Assembly: GCF_027943255.1 (NCBI RefSeq)
Contig: NC_072893.1
Location: 24,946,001 to 25,010,000 of the forward strand
Origin: Anastrepha obliqua
Taxonomy: Eukaryota > Arthropoda > Insecta > Diptera > Tephritidae
Direction: 5' to 3'
Length of the DNA stretch: 64,000 nt
Below are positions 11,895 to 22,084 of this stretch, one piece after another; position 1 is the first letter of the stretch, and every line of letters starts with the position of its first letter. Below the pieces are notes generated by a model. That model worked only from the letters and a program-made list of their open reading frames with translations. It was not told the DNA's origin and did no database searches. A program made the position numbers and the translations under genes.

Positions 11895-12060
11895 GTGCGG
11901 GTATCTGCTGTGATGAAGAGGAGTCTATGGAACACTTAATGACCAACTGGTAAGGGCTCGTACCTACTAGAGAAGGAAGACCTGCAATTGATCCCTCCTA
12001 AGGAATTGGTTCTATTCCTCGGTATACTAAGTAATAATAATTAAGTAATTAGGGGCTCAA
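11895..12060 (+). pseudogene. Possible non-LTR C-terminal Cys/His fragment
   Basis: The plus-strand frame reads CGICC-like residues followed by DEEESMEHLM and GLVPTREGR, resembling the Cys-x2-Cys..His tail motif (CRxC..EEE..HLL) of RNase H-bearing non-LTR elements. It lies between the 3' end and the body of a minus-strand element, so it could be an inserted piece of a plus-strand copy. It is short and single-motif, so weak. Confidence 0.4.
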
Positions 12061-12112
12061 AATTCATAGATCAATCTGGTCACAGTGCATAAAGGCCTTA
12101 GCCGGACCCATA

Positions 12113-12658
12113 CAGGATTGCCAATATTCGACGCACCCATCTGACAACCCTGTATCTTTTGACAGAGACGTCAGATCGCTTAGTGACATACCGCGTTGGA
12201 AGCGTCAGTCCAAGCAGATTTTTACCATGGATCAATACACGCCACGCGAGCGCTCCCAAATTGTTGAAATTTACATTCAACAAAAGAAGTCAATTGTGAA
12301 AACTCAACATGCGTATAAAAAATTAAATAATGTGAAAGGTGCGCCTTGTAAGGGCACCATTAAACGTTTGTACGAAAGGTTTTCGACTGGTGATGCTCTT
12401 TCTAATCCAAAGAGGCCAAATCAAAACCGACCACGGGCCAGTGTTGAGACGTCGCCAAGGACATCCCAAAATCGCCGTTCTCAGCAGTTGGGCATTGCTC
12501 GGACTAATTTACAAAGAATTATCCGCATTGATTTGCATTTATTCCCGTATAAGATTCAATTGACGCAAATATTGTTGCCTGCGGACAAGCCTCGTCGATT
12601 GGAATGGGCCCAAAGAGTCATCGAAATCCGTCGGGTCCGTCGAATATGGACAACCCTG
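12113..12658 (+). mobile_element. Deletion-derivative mariner (GYVNKQN type) carrying only the transposase N-terminus
   Basis: A 546-bp element is flanked by TA at 12111-12112 and 12659-12660. The ends are inverted repeats of about 28 bp with a few mismatches: left CAGGATTGCCAATATTCGAC, right (reverse-complemented) CAGGGTTGTCCATATTCGAC. Inside, a plus-strand frame from ATG 12227 gives MDQYTPRERSQIVEIYIQQK, a helix-turn-helix segment ending IKRLYERFSTGDAL, then IRIDLHLFPYKIQLTQ and LEWAQRVIEI. This is the N-terminal DNA-binding half of the transposase. The catalytic domain is entirely deleted and the sequence runs directly into the right end. The insertion interrupts a non-LTR element. Confidence 0.85.
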
Positions 12659-13606
12659 TACAACCATTACCAAGAGTGCGGAGCCTCTTCATAGCTAAGC
12701 TTTCAAACTCACATGAAAGGTATCTGACTGCTTCCGCTTCTTCTGTGTTAAGACAGCTTCTACAGAAATCGAAGTACAGGAGTCCTAACCTTCTAGCGTG
12801 GCTGCCTATTAAACAATGACCAGTTAATACCGCTATCATTTTCCTTATAGCTTCTCTGTTATATCTTAACAAGCTTTTTGATCGGCCGCTGTTCCATTTC
12901 GGACATGTCTGTCTGCTTAGTTCGCATGTGGTGAGGTTTTGCCAAATTGTGTTTACCTTTTTGATAGTTTCCCTACCTATAAGTAGTTTATAAGTGGCGA
13001 TAGACATAGGTATCAGCGTCTTTTCCACTTGGAGATCAAGCGTTGTACCGGTTCGCGCAAGTTCATTTGCCTTGCAGCTCCCTGCTATATCCCTGTGGCC
13101 TGGCAACCAAATAGCGCTTAGATACGTCATTTAGAAGTTTAAAACATTCTATGACTGTTTTTGACGAGTGTGTTTTAGATTCAAGCGCTTTAATTGCAGC
13201 TTTACTGTCCGAGTATATGAAGACTTCATTTGTGTATAATACTCGCGATTTTATTACCGTTAGTCCCTCTTTTATGGCAGAGACTTCCGCCTGAAAAACA
13301 TGGCAATGATCAGGTGGGCGAAATGATTGGCTAACTGCGAGTTTATCGGAGTAAACCCTTCCTGTTGTCTAGTTTTGAGCCATCTGTATAGATGTTTATA
13401 TCATTTTTTCTAATAATAACCCTGTTATTCCATTCCTCTTTGGAAGGAAATACTGTGACAAGTAGACCGATTTCTCTTAGTCTGAGAGCTGCTTTGGTAG
13501 CTGTTTGCTTGCCGAATTGCTCTATTGGTAATAGGTTAAGCATAATATCTAGTGCCTCTGCGGGTGTAGTCCTAAAGGCACCGCAGGTGCAAAGACTGGC
13601 CACTGA

Positions 13607-13986
13607 CGAACTAACTAACAGTCATACTAGGTCGAGAATGACTAGAATTATATCAGTTGCAAAATTACGAATTAGAAGTGTATGCAAAGCAGAATGTTTC
13701 CAAGCAGCTAACAGCAAAAACCATAACGAGTGCGTTTTTTATTTTAAAGAACCCCAGGACATTAGTCGCTACCAAGTATTACAAAAAGAAAAGGAAGGAG
13801 AGTGAGGCAGACAAAGTTGAACGAATATTTTAAGTTAAGTCAGTCAATAACAACGGAAATCGACGATGACACCTTTCAGATCAGACTGAAATAGTTTTTT
13901 AAAAATTTTTAATTTTTGTATGCAGATACGATATGAAATATGCCTCCTCAAGCAATGGAGCGGGTATAGGTCAAAATAAAGATTTC
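13607..13986. other. Unassigned DNA
   Basis: Sequence upstream of the truncated non-LTR element. It has a short open frame without family motifs, and I see nothing else. Confidence 0.4.
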
Positions 13987-13987
13987 C

Positions 13988-14066
13988 ATTACTCAAAATC
14001 ACTTTTTTTATTTAGTAAAAAGTTTATGAAAAAACAAATTGGATAATTATTTTTGCGCCACCTTGG
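13988..14066. repeat. Third copy of the ~80-bp dispersed repeat
   Basis: Matches the pair at 9261-9455: ACTCAAAATCACTTTTTTTA, ATTTAGTA, AAATTGGATAATTA and GCGCCACCTT at the right edge. Confidence 0.7.
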
Positions 14067-14400
14067 ACAATGTAAAATACAAATAACCAAAGCCGATGAA
14101 ATCACTGTAAGGAAATCTACTGAAGCTTCCTTCACTGGTGCTCATTATCAGAAATCGGGATACATATTTTCTGATTCGCCTTGCCTCGCTTGCTTCTAAT
14201 TCAAATGATGAAGTTTTTACACGGCGCTTTCGGGAAATGTTCCTTATACCTCGCTGTACTATTGCTTCTCTTATTCCAAAAAACCATTCTATTTCCGCAA
14301 ATCTTTGTGGTCCCCAAATCACGCCTTATACAGGCTCCGGCATACGAAGAGTAGCGAACTTCAGACCGCTTGCGCAGCTGATGCAGGGACATCAGGCTGC
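14067..14400. other. Unassigned DNA upstream of the transposase relic
   Basis: Both strands have open frames here, but neither shows a recognisable motif. It may belong to the 5' part of the Tc1/mariner element. Confidence 0.3.
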
Positions 14401-14491
14401 CTGTTAGTTGGCTAAATGACAGTCCAAAGTATTATTTACAAGCACCTGGAAGGATTTTGCCGAGAGTAAATGCGAAAAACGAATATCAGTA

Positions 14492-15473
14492 ATGGACTTC
14501 AAACGTAAAAGTGTCACTGGAAAACCACAACCAGCGATTGTTCGTGAGCTCGAGCACCTTAAAGTAAATACATTTTTTATGTATCGCACCATTACTCGTT
14601 ACAATGATACTGGTGGCATCGCGAAATGTCATGGAGGTGGTCTCCAAAAGAGTGCAACGTGACGTGAAATGGTTCAAAAAGTGAAGAAGCGACTTGAGCG
14701 AAATCCCCGACAAGGTGCCAATCAAATGGCGAAAGAACTGAAAATATCTGACTGAAGCATCAGCCGCATACTGAAAAATGATCTCAAAGTCAAGCCTTAC
14801 AAGGTCCAAAAGGCACATGATCTCACACCAAAGCAGCAACCAGTCAAACTTAAGAGAGCGAAGGAGTTGCTTCGCTTGGACGAAAGCGGTGAATTCGCGA
14901 ACATTGTGTTTTCTGACGAGGAAAGTTTTCAAATTGAGCAATTCGTAAACTCCCAAAACGATAGGGTTTATTGAACCGACCGTTTATACGAGAATGTGAG
15001 TCATCGATTGACCACCAGGAGGCAGCACCCGCCACAGGTAATCGTTTGGGCCGCTATAACCGCAGGTTGCGTCAAGGTAAATGCGAAATATTATCGGGAA
15101 AGTATTCTGGAGGTTGCTTTGAAGCCGTTGGCAGACAAACATTTCGGTGGCAGACTGTGGGCGTTTCAATAGGACTCGGCACCATCTCACAAAGCTCAAA
15201 GTGAACAAGGAATGGCTAAAAAAAACAACGTTCCGAACTTCATAATGCCCACACAATCGCTCTCAAATTCAGCAGAAGCGAAACTGATGGACTGTTCTCT
15301 GAGAGAGTAAGGTCCGAACTAAAAGATTCACCAGTCTCGAGGCGCTGAAAAAAGCCATTGTCCGCGAGTGGCCCAAAATACCTGCATGTCACATTCGGGC
15401 TGCTTGCGATTCGTTTCCGGACCGTCTCAACGCCATAGTCAAGGCAAAAGGTGGTCATATCGAGCAAAAGTAA
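14492..15473 (+). pseudogene. Tc1/mariner-superfamily transposase, nearly full length, degraded
   Basis: From ATG 14492 the frame reads MDFKRKSVTGKPQPAIVREL and VNTFFMYRTITRYNDTGGIAK (first helix-turn-helix). VKKRLERNPRQGANQMAKEL follows with ISRILKNDLKVKPYK (second helix-turn-helix). The catalytic part shows NIVFSDEESFQIEQF (first Asp, about 14907-14945), WAFQ then TAG then DSAPSHKA (second Asp, about 15165-15205), and NSAEAKLMDC (about 15265-15290) where an acidic third residue is expected. The tail VKAKGGHIEQK ends at TAA 15471-15473. Several frameshifts and stops break it; the stop before the second Asp replaces a Gln. About 33 residues separate the second and third acidic positions. I found no convincing terminal repeats. 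Confidence 0.82.
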
Positions 15474-15734
15474 ATTGATTCTTAATTTTGTATTATTTTC
15501 ACACATTTTTTACTTTGAATTGAATAAAAGTAGTTTTCCAAACTAAATATATGGCCTTTTTAATTGGTTACACTTCGAGTTACAGGGTTCCTGTATACAC
15601 ATATCGCGCGTTTTTTGAAGAACTTAAAATGCAATAAACTCACCGTAAGGGCAAAATGGTCGCTTGAATATTGCAATATATCGATTAAGCGCGCTGTCGT
15701 TGGTGCTTAACTGATTAATTTTTCAAAACAAAAA
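15474..15734. other. 3' flank of the Tc1/mariner relic
   Basis: AT-rich trailer with AATAAA near 15522, then mixed sequence containing GGTTACACTTCGAGTTACAG near 15567, which may include the element's end. No matching inverted end was found upstream. Confidence 0.35.
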
Positions 15735-16405
15735 CTCAGTCCGCACGGCTCGATAGAGCTCGCCATTCACCGTAACCGCACCTCCTTCCTCATTTCAAAA
15801 TAAATAAGGACCTATGATGCCGCCGCCGCTCTATGAACTTCGCGAATAGATTTTTTTTTTTTTGTTTTTTTTTTTTTCAAAGTAAATTTCCACGATTTGG
15901 AAGCGTTGGTCTGGCCTTACGCGATTCATGATGACTTGCTAAACCTTACTGAACAGAAATGTCAATACAGTTTGCCATTCTCAGCTCGTCAAACCATAAT
16001 TACCGATATCGATAGTTCTGATGTAGCTAATAAAACACCCGATGTAACGCAGGTGTACAAACTTACTAGTTCAATGACTGGTGCAACATTGATATATGGG
16101 CTTACTGATTTTAGAAACAGGTCTAATGCTGATGTAGAGACCGATTAGTGCTAGGAATTGACATTTCGTAGAACGCAGCCTCGTTAAAATTTACTAGTTT
16201 CTAGCATTGGAAATAATTGGTAGCAAACCTCTTTCGCAAATAGAATTTGGCATATGCTAGGGTCAATTGCCACCGCCGCATTACATGTATATTGCAAAAT
16301 AGGTGCTAGGGGTCTATCGTCCTCTCTGCACTACATATCGTCGGCCCACCGGCAGTCTATTTTTGTTTCTCTCTGCACGTAAAACAGGAGACTAATATAA
16401 AAATT
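15735..16405. repeat. Composite dispersed repeat, copy A, containing a deleted mariner
   Basis: About 670 bp shared with copy B (22085-22960) and partly with copy C (24765-25140). The left part, read on the minus strand (16040 to 15735), is an internally deleted GYVNKQN mariner. The end GGGTGTTTTATTAGCTA lies near 16040-16023, followed by ATG with MNRVRPDQRFQIVEIYFE (about 15928-15875), and then an abrupt join to EEGGAVTVNGELYRAV (about 15795-15750) of the catalytic domain. The right part (16045-16405) has no coding motif but is conserved between copies, including TTTCGCAAATAGAATTTGGC and CACCGGCAGTC. Confidence 0.75.
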
Positions 16406-17384
16406 TTCCCAATAAATTTGGTGATTTAAATGGATTGGTTCAAAAACAGTTTAAAATCAAATAGTGGTGAAACCAAATATCCACCAAGCTCATATCTTTA
16501 CTTTCAGCTGACAACCGGTCGGTAGTTATGGCTTTGAAACCGAAGTTGCGTTTACGTTAACATTAAAGAAAAAACTGGGTCAAAGACGCCCCCACTCCAA
16601 TCAATCAGGCTCCCACCCTCTGTGGATGCATTGTCGTTGCTCCCACGTGATATGGCAATTTATTTGCTAACTCAGCCGCTGTCAGAAGAAATACTTTTTT
16701 AGTCAAATTTGATGCCCAATTACTGCTGCTCTACGGCTCAAACTGAGAACTCCATATATACCAAAAGCGATGCTCAATATAGTAGCTCCCTCAAGTTCGC
16801 CTGGTAAGCGAATAGCTCGATATCATCGAACGCCTTCATCAAACTGCTGCATGAAATTTTGAGTGATTGAGATCGAAGGCGTGTCGTTGTTTCTGCCAGT
16901 GTTGCTACTCCACACGCATACAATTTTTTTGCTTTTTTCTGAATTTTGCCGGCATCACTTTATCACATCACCTGGCGCTTATGACGTGGGTGTGCGCACA
17001 CATACATATGAAGTATATACGAGTGCATGGCAAACTCGAAACCCAATGCCGGTTAATGCTTAAAACGAAGCAAAAAAGCTTGGAAGCAAGCGCGTAACGC
17101 TGCTAACAGAAATCTGATTGACACCAACGACCGTAAATCTGGGCAGAATTGTTATGAAGTGTATTCAATGAATTTATGCCACGAACCCACGCGGTTCCGG
17201 CTGGGAAAAGCTGATTAGTGGGGCCAGCTTTTTTTTTTCTTAATTGTACAATTTCAGCAAATGCCAGCCGGTAAGGTATCGAACAAAAACTATGTGAAAG
17301 GTAACCAAAACGCAAGACTTTTTCAAGAAGAGTTTACATTTTTGGGTTTCAAACTCTTTTTTAACAAATCCATTTAAATAGCGA
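16406..17384. other. Unassigned DNA
   Basis: Moderate complexity. A poly-T run lies near 17229-17240. Open frames near 16863-17097 and 17103-17315 have no recognisable motif. Nothing supportable was found. Confidence 0.4.
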
Positions 17385-18142
17385 AATTTATTTGTATTTG
17401 TTGCCATTTTTAAATTTAAAAAAATTTGTCAAAAAATTTAAGTTTTGTACAAAAATATTTTTCCTGAAATATTAAAAAAAAAATTGTAAAACAAAACTTT
17501 AAAGTTTAAATGACGAAATTTATTGTGTATTTGTTTCCTACTTTTATTCCCTAAAAAATAAAAAAATAAAAAAAGTGTAAAATAAGTTTAAAGTTTTTTG
17601 AAAAAATTTTGTTTTTGAAAAACATCCCTTTTCAGATTTTTTTATTAGCAGCTGGGACTGTGCCCTGATGAAGTTATTTGTTTATAATTTTTAAAGTGTC
17701 TCCATTTTTCTTAGCAATTTTATAAATAATAGTTTTTTTTATTTCTTAGGAAAAAATATGCTATTATTAAAATAATTTTCATGTTTTGGAAAAAAAAAAT
17801 TTTTGGAAAAAAATTTCTTTCTTTCCATTTTTAAATAAAAAAAAAACAAATTGTAAAAAAAATAATTTTTTTGTAAAAAGATTATTAAAAAATTTAAGTT
17901 TTGTGCTAATTTATGTTTTCCTTAATTTTTGTAAAACATTCCATTTGTAATTTTTTTTATTAATATCTGGGACTGTGCTCCGCAGAAATTTTTTGTTCAT
18001 AATTTTTTAAGTGTCTCGATTTTTCTTAGCATTTTTATAAATTTTTTGTTTTTATTTTTTAGCAGAAAATGTACTTTAATTAAATCATTTTCTTGATAAG
18101 AATTGTTGTAAAAAATGTATTTGTTGCCATTTTTAAATAATA
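17385..18142. repeat. AT-rich tandem repeat, period about 310-350 bp
   Basis: CTGGGACTGTGC followed by AGTGTCTC(C/G)ATTTTTCTTAGCA occurs near 17652-17725 and again near 17967-18030. ATTTAAGTTTTGT occurs near 17436 and 17896, and TTTGTTGCCATTTTTAAAT near 17398 and 18119. The array holds about two to three diverged units, with the right end interrupted by a mariner. Confidence 0.75.
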
Positions 18143-19417
18143 TTAGGTGCTCAACGAAGTTCTCGCTGTTTGTCAAGAGATGCCGCCAGCAATGTGTGCT
18201 AGTCGATTCTAACATAGCCTAAATGTCATAAACCAAGCTTAGACATATGGCAAACAAACTTCTTCGACACATTAGTGATTTTGTTTTGGTATTATATACT
18301 TTTGGTTTTGTGAAAATGTCTGATTTTGTGCCGAATAATCGTCATTTGCGGGAAGTGTTGATTTTCCTCTTTCATTCGAAAAAAACGGCAGCTGAAGCGC
18401 ATCGAGAGCTACAAAAAGGTTATGGAGATGCTGCTCTAAGTGAAACAACGTGCCGAGATTGGTTCCGTCGCTTCAAAGACGGTTATTTTATGTTGACGAC
18501 CGTCCGCATGAAGTAAGGCCAAAAACCTTCGAAGACGCTGAATTGGAGGCATTGCTCAATGAGAATCCGTGTCAAACGCAGAAAGAGCTTGCTTCAGTAT
18601 TAGGAGTTACCCGCCAATCTATTTCCAAGCGATTGCATGCTTTGGGAATGATTCAGAAACAGGGAGCTTGGGTTCCTTATGAGTTAAAACCAAAGGATGC
18701 TGATCGTCGTTTTTTCGCCTGTGAACAACTGTTCCAGCGTCAAAAAGGAAGGGGTTTTTTCATCGCATCGTGACGGGTGATGAAAAATGGATTCGTTACA
18801 GCAATCCTAAGAAAATAAAGTCATAGGGACTGCCCGGTAATGCTTCTACGTCTACGCCTCGGCCGAATATTAACGCTGCGAAGGTTATGCTATGTATTTG
18901 GTGGGACCAAGGTGTTGTTATTGGTGTTATTATGAACTGTTAAAACCAAGTGAAACCATCACGGAGGATCGGTATCGACTTCAATTGATGCGATTGAGCC
19001 GAGCTCTGCGTGAGAAGCGGCCGCAATACGCGGAGAGGCATGAAAAAGTGATTCTACAGCCTCACGTTGTCCAACCCGTTAAAACCTACCTAGAAACACT
19101 TAAATGGGAAATCCTACCCCACTCGCCATATTCTCCAGATACTGCGCGGTCCGATTATCACCTGTTCCGATCGATGGCACATGGTATAGTTGACCAGCAG
19201 TTCCATTCATATCAAAACATCAAAAAATGGCTTGTGCCGTGTATAGCCTCAAAAGATGAACAGTTTTACCGCGACGGTAAACGAGATCTACCAGAAAAAT
19301 TAGAAAAAGTAGTAGCCAGCGATGGGCAATACTTTCAATGATTCACTTCTGATCATTTTTTCAGAATAAAATTGTATTTTCATCAAAAAAACAACGAGGA
19401 ATTAGTTGCGCACCTAA
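18143..19417 (+). mobile_element. Mellifera-type mariner, nearly full length
   Basis: A 1275-bp element is flanked by TA at 18141-18142 and 19418-19419. The inverted ends are TTAGGTGCTCAACGAAGTTC on the left and TTAGGTGCGCAACTAATTCC on the right (reverse-complemented), so the terminal part is well conserved and then diverges. Length fits a complete mariner of about 1.3 kb. It is inserted in an AT-rich tandem repeat. Confidence 0.9.
18316..19341 (+). pseudogene. Mariner transposase (mellifera type), second catalytic Asp deleted
   Basis: Starts at ATG 18316 with MSDFVPNNRHLREVLIFLFH, then ETTCRDWFRRFKDG of the first helix-turn-helix. A frameshift near 18490 joins KTFEDAELEALLNENPCQTQ, the second helix-turn-helix LGVTRQSISKRLHALGM and the linker WVPYELKP. 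The first catalytic Asp is in VTGDEKWIRY (about 18770-18800). Another frameshift and a stop (TAG near 18825) precede MLCIWWDQG. The second catalytic segment reads ILQPHVVQPVK (about 19050-19080): the residues HDNAR expected between Q and PHV are missing, so the second Asp is gone. The third Asp is kept in YSPDTARSDYHLFRSM. C-terminus VVASDGQYFQ, stop TGA 19339-19341. Similarity to mellifera-subfamily mariners is from memory of the family. Confidence 0.88.
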
Positions 19418-19419
19418 TA

Positions 19420-21227
19420 TAAGAAAAAAAAGCTTACAGGTAAAAATAATTTATAAAATATTACAAAAATAAATATCCTATCTCATTTAAACACAACTCA
19501 CTTCAACATTTTAATGGAAAATTTATCAAATTCAAGACTTGCCATTTTTAGCATCAGCCAATTTACAGCAGCGCAGCATTGCCGGGAACTGTATCACTCA
19601 GCTTCATTCGCTGTTTACTTTATCACCGCACCGGCGGGATGTAGCGTTTTAAAGTCCATTAGCTGCATAGTGAAATGTTCACGTTGCAAGCTAACGAACC
19701 AATTGGTAACAGAAAATATGTGAAGTCAATGTTCACACACACCCATACATACACACACACCCACACATGTACGTTAAGTGTCCTTCATATGCATGTTAAT
19801 TAAAAAATTCGATTAATTTACTTGTGCATTTTCATCATCAAAGATTCAGTTTACGCAGTTCGGCGGGAAAAATTCTCTGCTTGGGCACGACAGTGCGCTT
19901 GGCGCATTCCCTGCGTAGTTGACGTGCTTGGCATTTTCATGGCATACTATCAACTTCATTATCTATCTGCAGAAACCTTAAGTTAACCTAAATTATTATG
20001 GTTTTAATTTTTATTTTTTTTTTAAATATTTCCTAATTAAAATTTTTAATTTACGCGCTGACAGCGAGAGAAAATTGAAGAAAGTAAAACTGTAATTAGC
20101 TGGAATAATTTCGTCAACAAAATGCGACTATTTAAAATGCACGCTAATGCTGCTGGGATTAGTTGCAAATAATAGCAAAAGTAGCAACCACAAAACGAAA
20201 AACAATAAAAAACCAGATTATGAAGCAAAGCAATAACCCGAAAGAAGACAGGCTGTCATTTTGTCAGAGCGATTGGATTCTGACAGACTTATCAACATTT
20301 TGAAAGCCATCAAAATAATGTGCTTAATTTCGAAAACCCATGGCTTGAATGGTGATGGAGGTCAGTGGGGACATTTTTAGAAGCTCGCAATCTATTGCGA
20401 AATTAGGTGACGCGGAAAAGGTTTGTAAACAAGCAAGCAAGCAGTGACCGCACAAAACGACTGGCATATTTATGCAAATGGAAGTATTTATTTTTGAGTT
20501 TGTGTAATTGTATGCCTCTGCAACAAAAACAGTGTGGCATAATATCCCTTAATACTAAGTGTTTGTATGTAAATAAGTTTTACTGCTGAGCTGCTGGTAT
20601 GAAACCAAACAACACGCGCGCTCTGTGTACCATAAGACCAAACGCGCATAATACAAAGGAGTTTGCAGTAACACACACATACATAGATACGTTGAATTGA
20701 AAAGCCAACTACACAGCAAATATTCTAGTTCATGAAGTGATATTTGATGGAAGAAGTCATACTAGTTGCAGAGTGGCCGGAAATGTACCAGTTAGAGAGT
20801 GTATAATTAGAGGTGCATACGAAGCAAAATTGTTTATCTATGAATTTTTCAAATGTTACGTAATAAAAATAGATGAATAATAAACCTTTTTTGTCCATTT
20901 TGAACTGGTTCATTAATTAGAATCGAGTGTTTTTTCAAGGTCCTTTCCTCATTTGAAATGGTGTTTTTTTTGGTGTTGCTTTAAAAGCGTGCAAAAACGG
21001 AAACAAAAAACGATTTTTTATTTTTGTTTTCAGTATTTTATTTTTTGATCCATTGTTAAAATATAAAAATATTTGTTTAGCCACACAAAGTTCGTTCAAA
21101 AAGTTGTCAGCCTTCAAACAATGGTCTTCAAATGGGCAATGGACACAGATGAACCAATTTTGACGAGATAAAACTTAAATGACGTAGAATTCGTGTCGCT
21201 ATCGTGTGAACTAAGATCATTCGGGAA
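19420..21227. other. Unassigned DNA
   Basis: Includes a CA-rich microsatellite at about 19735-19775, a poly-T run near 20010-20020 and otherwise mixed AT-rich sequence. Segment 20698-20732 resembles 10778-10813. Short open frames carry no motif. No gene is called. Confidence 0.4.
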
Positions 21228-21862
21228 CAAATTTTTGAAGTGAAACCTCGCGAGAGAGAGAAAAAAGATATAACGTAGAGGAAAAGGAGAGAGGGAGCTA
21301 TACCTTATATATTATATATCTTAGATACCCTTTAGGGTACTTTTAATGAGTTTTTCCTTGTGGCTTCTAATTTCTAGTCAGAAATAACACTGCCTACTTT
21401 TTGGCGCTTGTTTGTTGGTGAAAACTTCTAGAAAATATATTTTTGGTGCCTACTTTTTGGCGTTATATTTCCTTGGTACCTACTTTTTGGCGCTTATTTC
21501 CGTTTCCTGGCTAGTGCTTGCGCGTACTATAAAGTGCTATTAATTCCGGCGTCGGATTTATTGGTATTGCCTTGCGGTAATTTGTGCCGTTGCTGCGGTC
21601 CTGGAATCGATGCGTTTGTGCGGATGATAAACGCTTGGAGTAGTGAGCGTTGTTGCCACGGTTTGTGTCCGGCGTTTACCTACACCGGTCGACCTTTCTC
21701 CGTTTTTTGTAAATTTTGTCTATTTGTATTCTCTGCAAATGTTGTGAATTTATTGAGATATATATTCTTTTTCTCTCTCTCTCTCTTTCTCCCTCTCATT
21801 CTCTCTCGGGTCCCTCCGTCTTTCTTTGTCTGCCACTTCTGTTATGTGTACTACGCTACATG
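21228..21862 (+). repeat. Unidentified dispersed element, copy 1 (iterated boxes plus TATA)
   Basis: Shares over 600 bp with 32445-33190. From the left: CAAATTTTTGAAGTGAAAC, then a purine-rich GAGAGAG..AACGTAGAGGAAAAGGAG segment. Three copies of the 16-bp box TGCCTACTTTTTGGCG follow (21391-21406, 21447-21462, 21477-21492, the last with one change), then TATAAAG at 21528-21534. After this come about 230 bp nearly identical to copy 2 and a CT microsatellite at about 21770-21810. An open frame begins near the TATA box with a Cys-rich start (CGNLCRCCGPGI), but differences between copies are mostly amino-acid-changing, so I do not call a gene. It could be an LTR or the 5' region of a retroelement; the family is not identified. 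Confidence 0.75.
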
Positions 21863-22084
21863 TACTATTTTCAGTATTTTTTTCGGACCTTTAAAGTCAA
21901 GAAAAAAGTCGAAAAACGGTTTTTCATCTTTTAACATCCGCCATTTTGTAAAATTGTTTTTTTTTCTTAAGATCGTAGTTCATACGATAAAGACATTCAT
22001 ACTGAACAAGAACCCTCTGATCTTTTTGATTTTAGACACCTGTAAGTTCCGGAATCCGTGTCGCCAGCGATATACGTTTTTTTG

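Larger units (their letters stand above)
11716..13606 (-). pseudogene. RNase H-bearing non-LTR retrotransposon 3' part, split by a mariner
   Basis: Minus-strand ORF2 remains. Near 13600 comes the RT thumb (CGAFRTTPAEALDIMLNLLP), then the RNase H start IYTDGSKLDN (about 13370). HVFQAEVSAIKEGL and YSDSKAAIKALES follow in shifted frames (13290-13170), then WLPGHRDIAG (about 13100) and the Cys/His tail LTGHCLIGSHA..CRSCLNTEEAE (about 12820-12730). A mariner splits it at 12113-12658. Near 11790-11885 lies a C-terminal tail (LTDVADIAHLKLMKL, FIKATGWF), then a 3' UTR carrying CACAATGGACCTACG (11745-11760). The domain order RT-RNase H-CCHC-like places it in the I/R1/LOA group. It is 5'-truncated and frameshifted. 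The piece at 11895-12060 (next entry but one) reads in the other orientation and complicates the junction. Confidence 0.75.
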
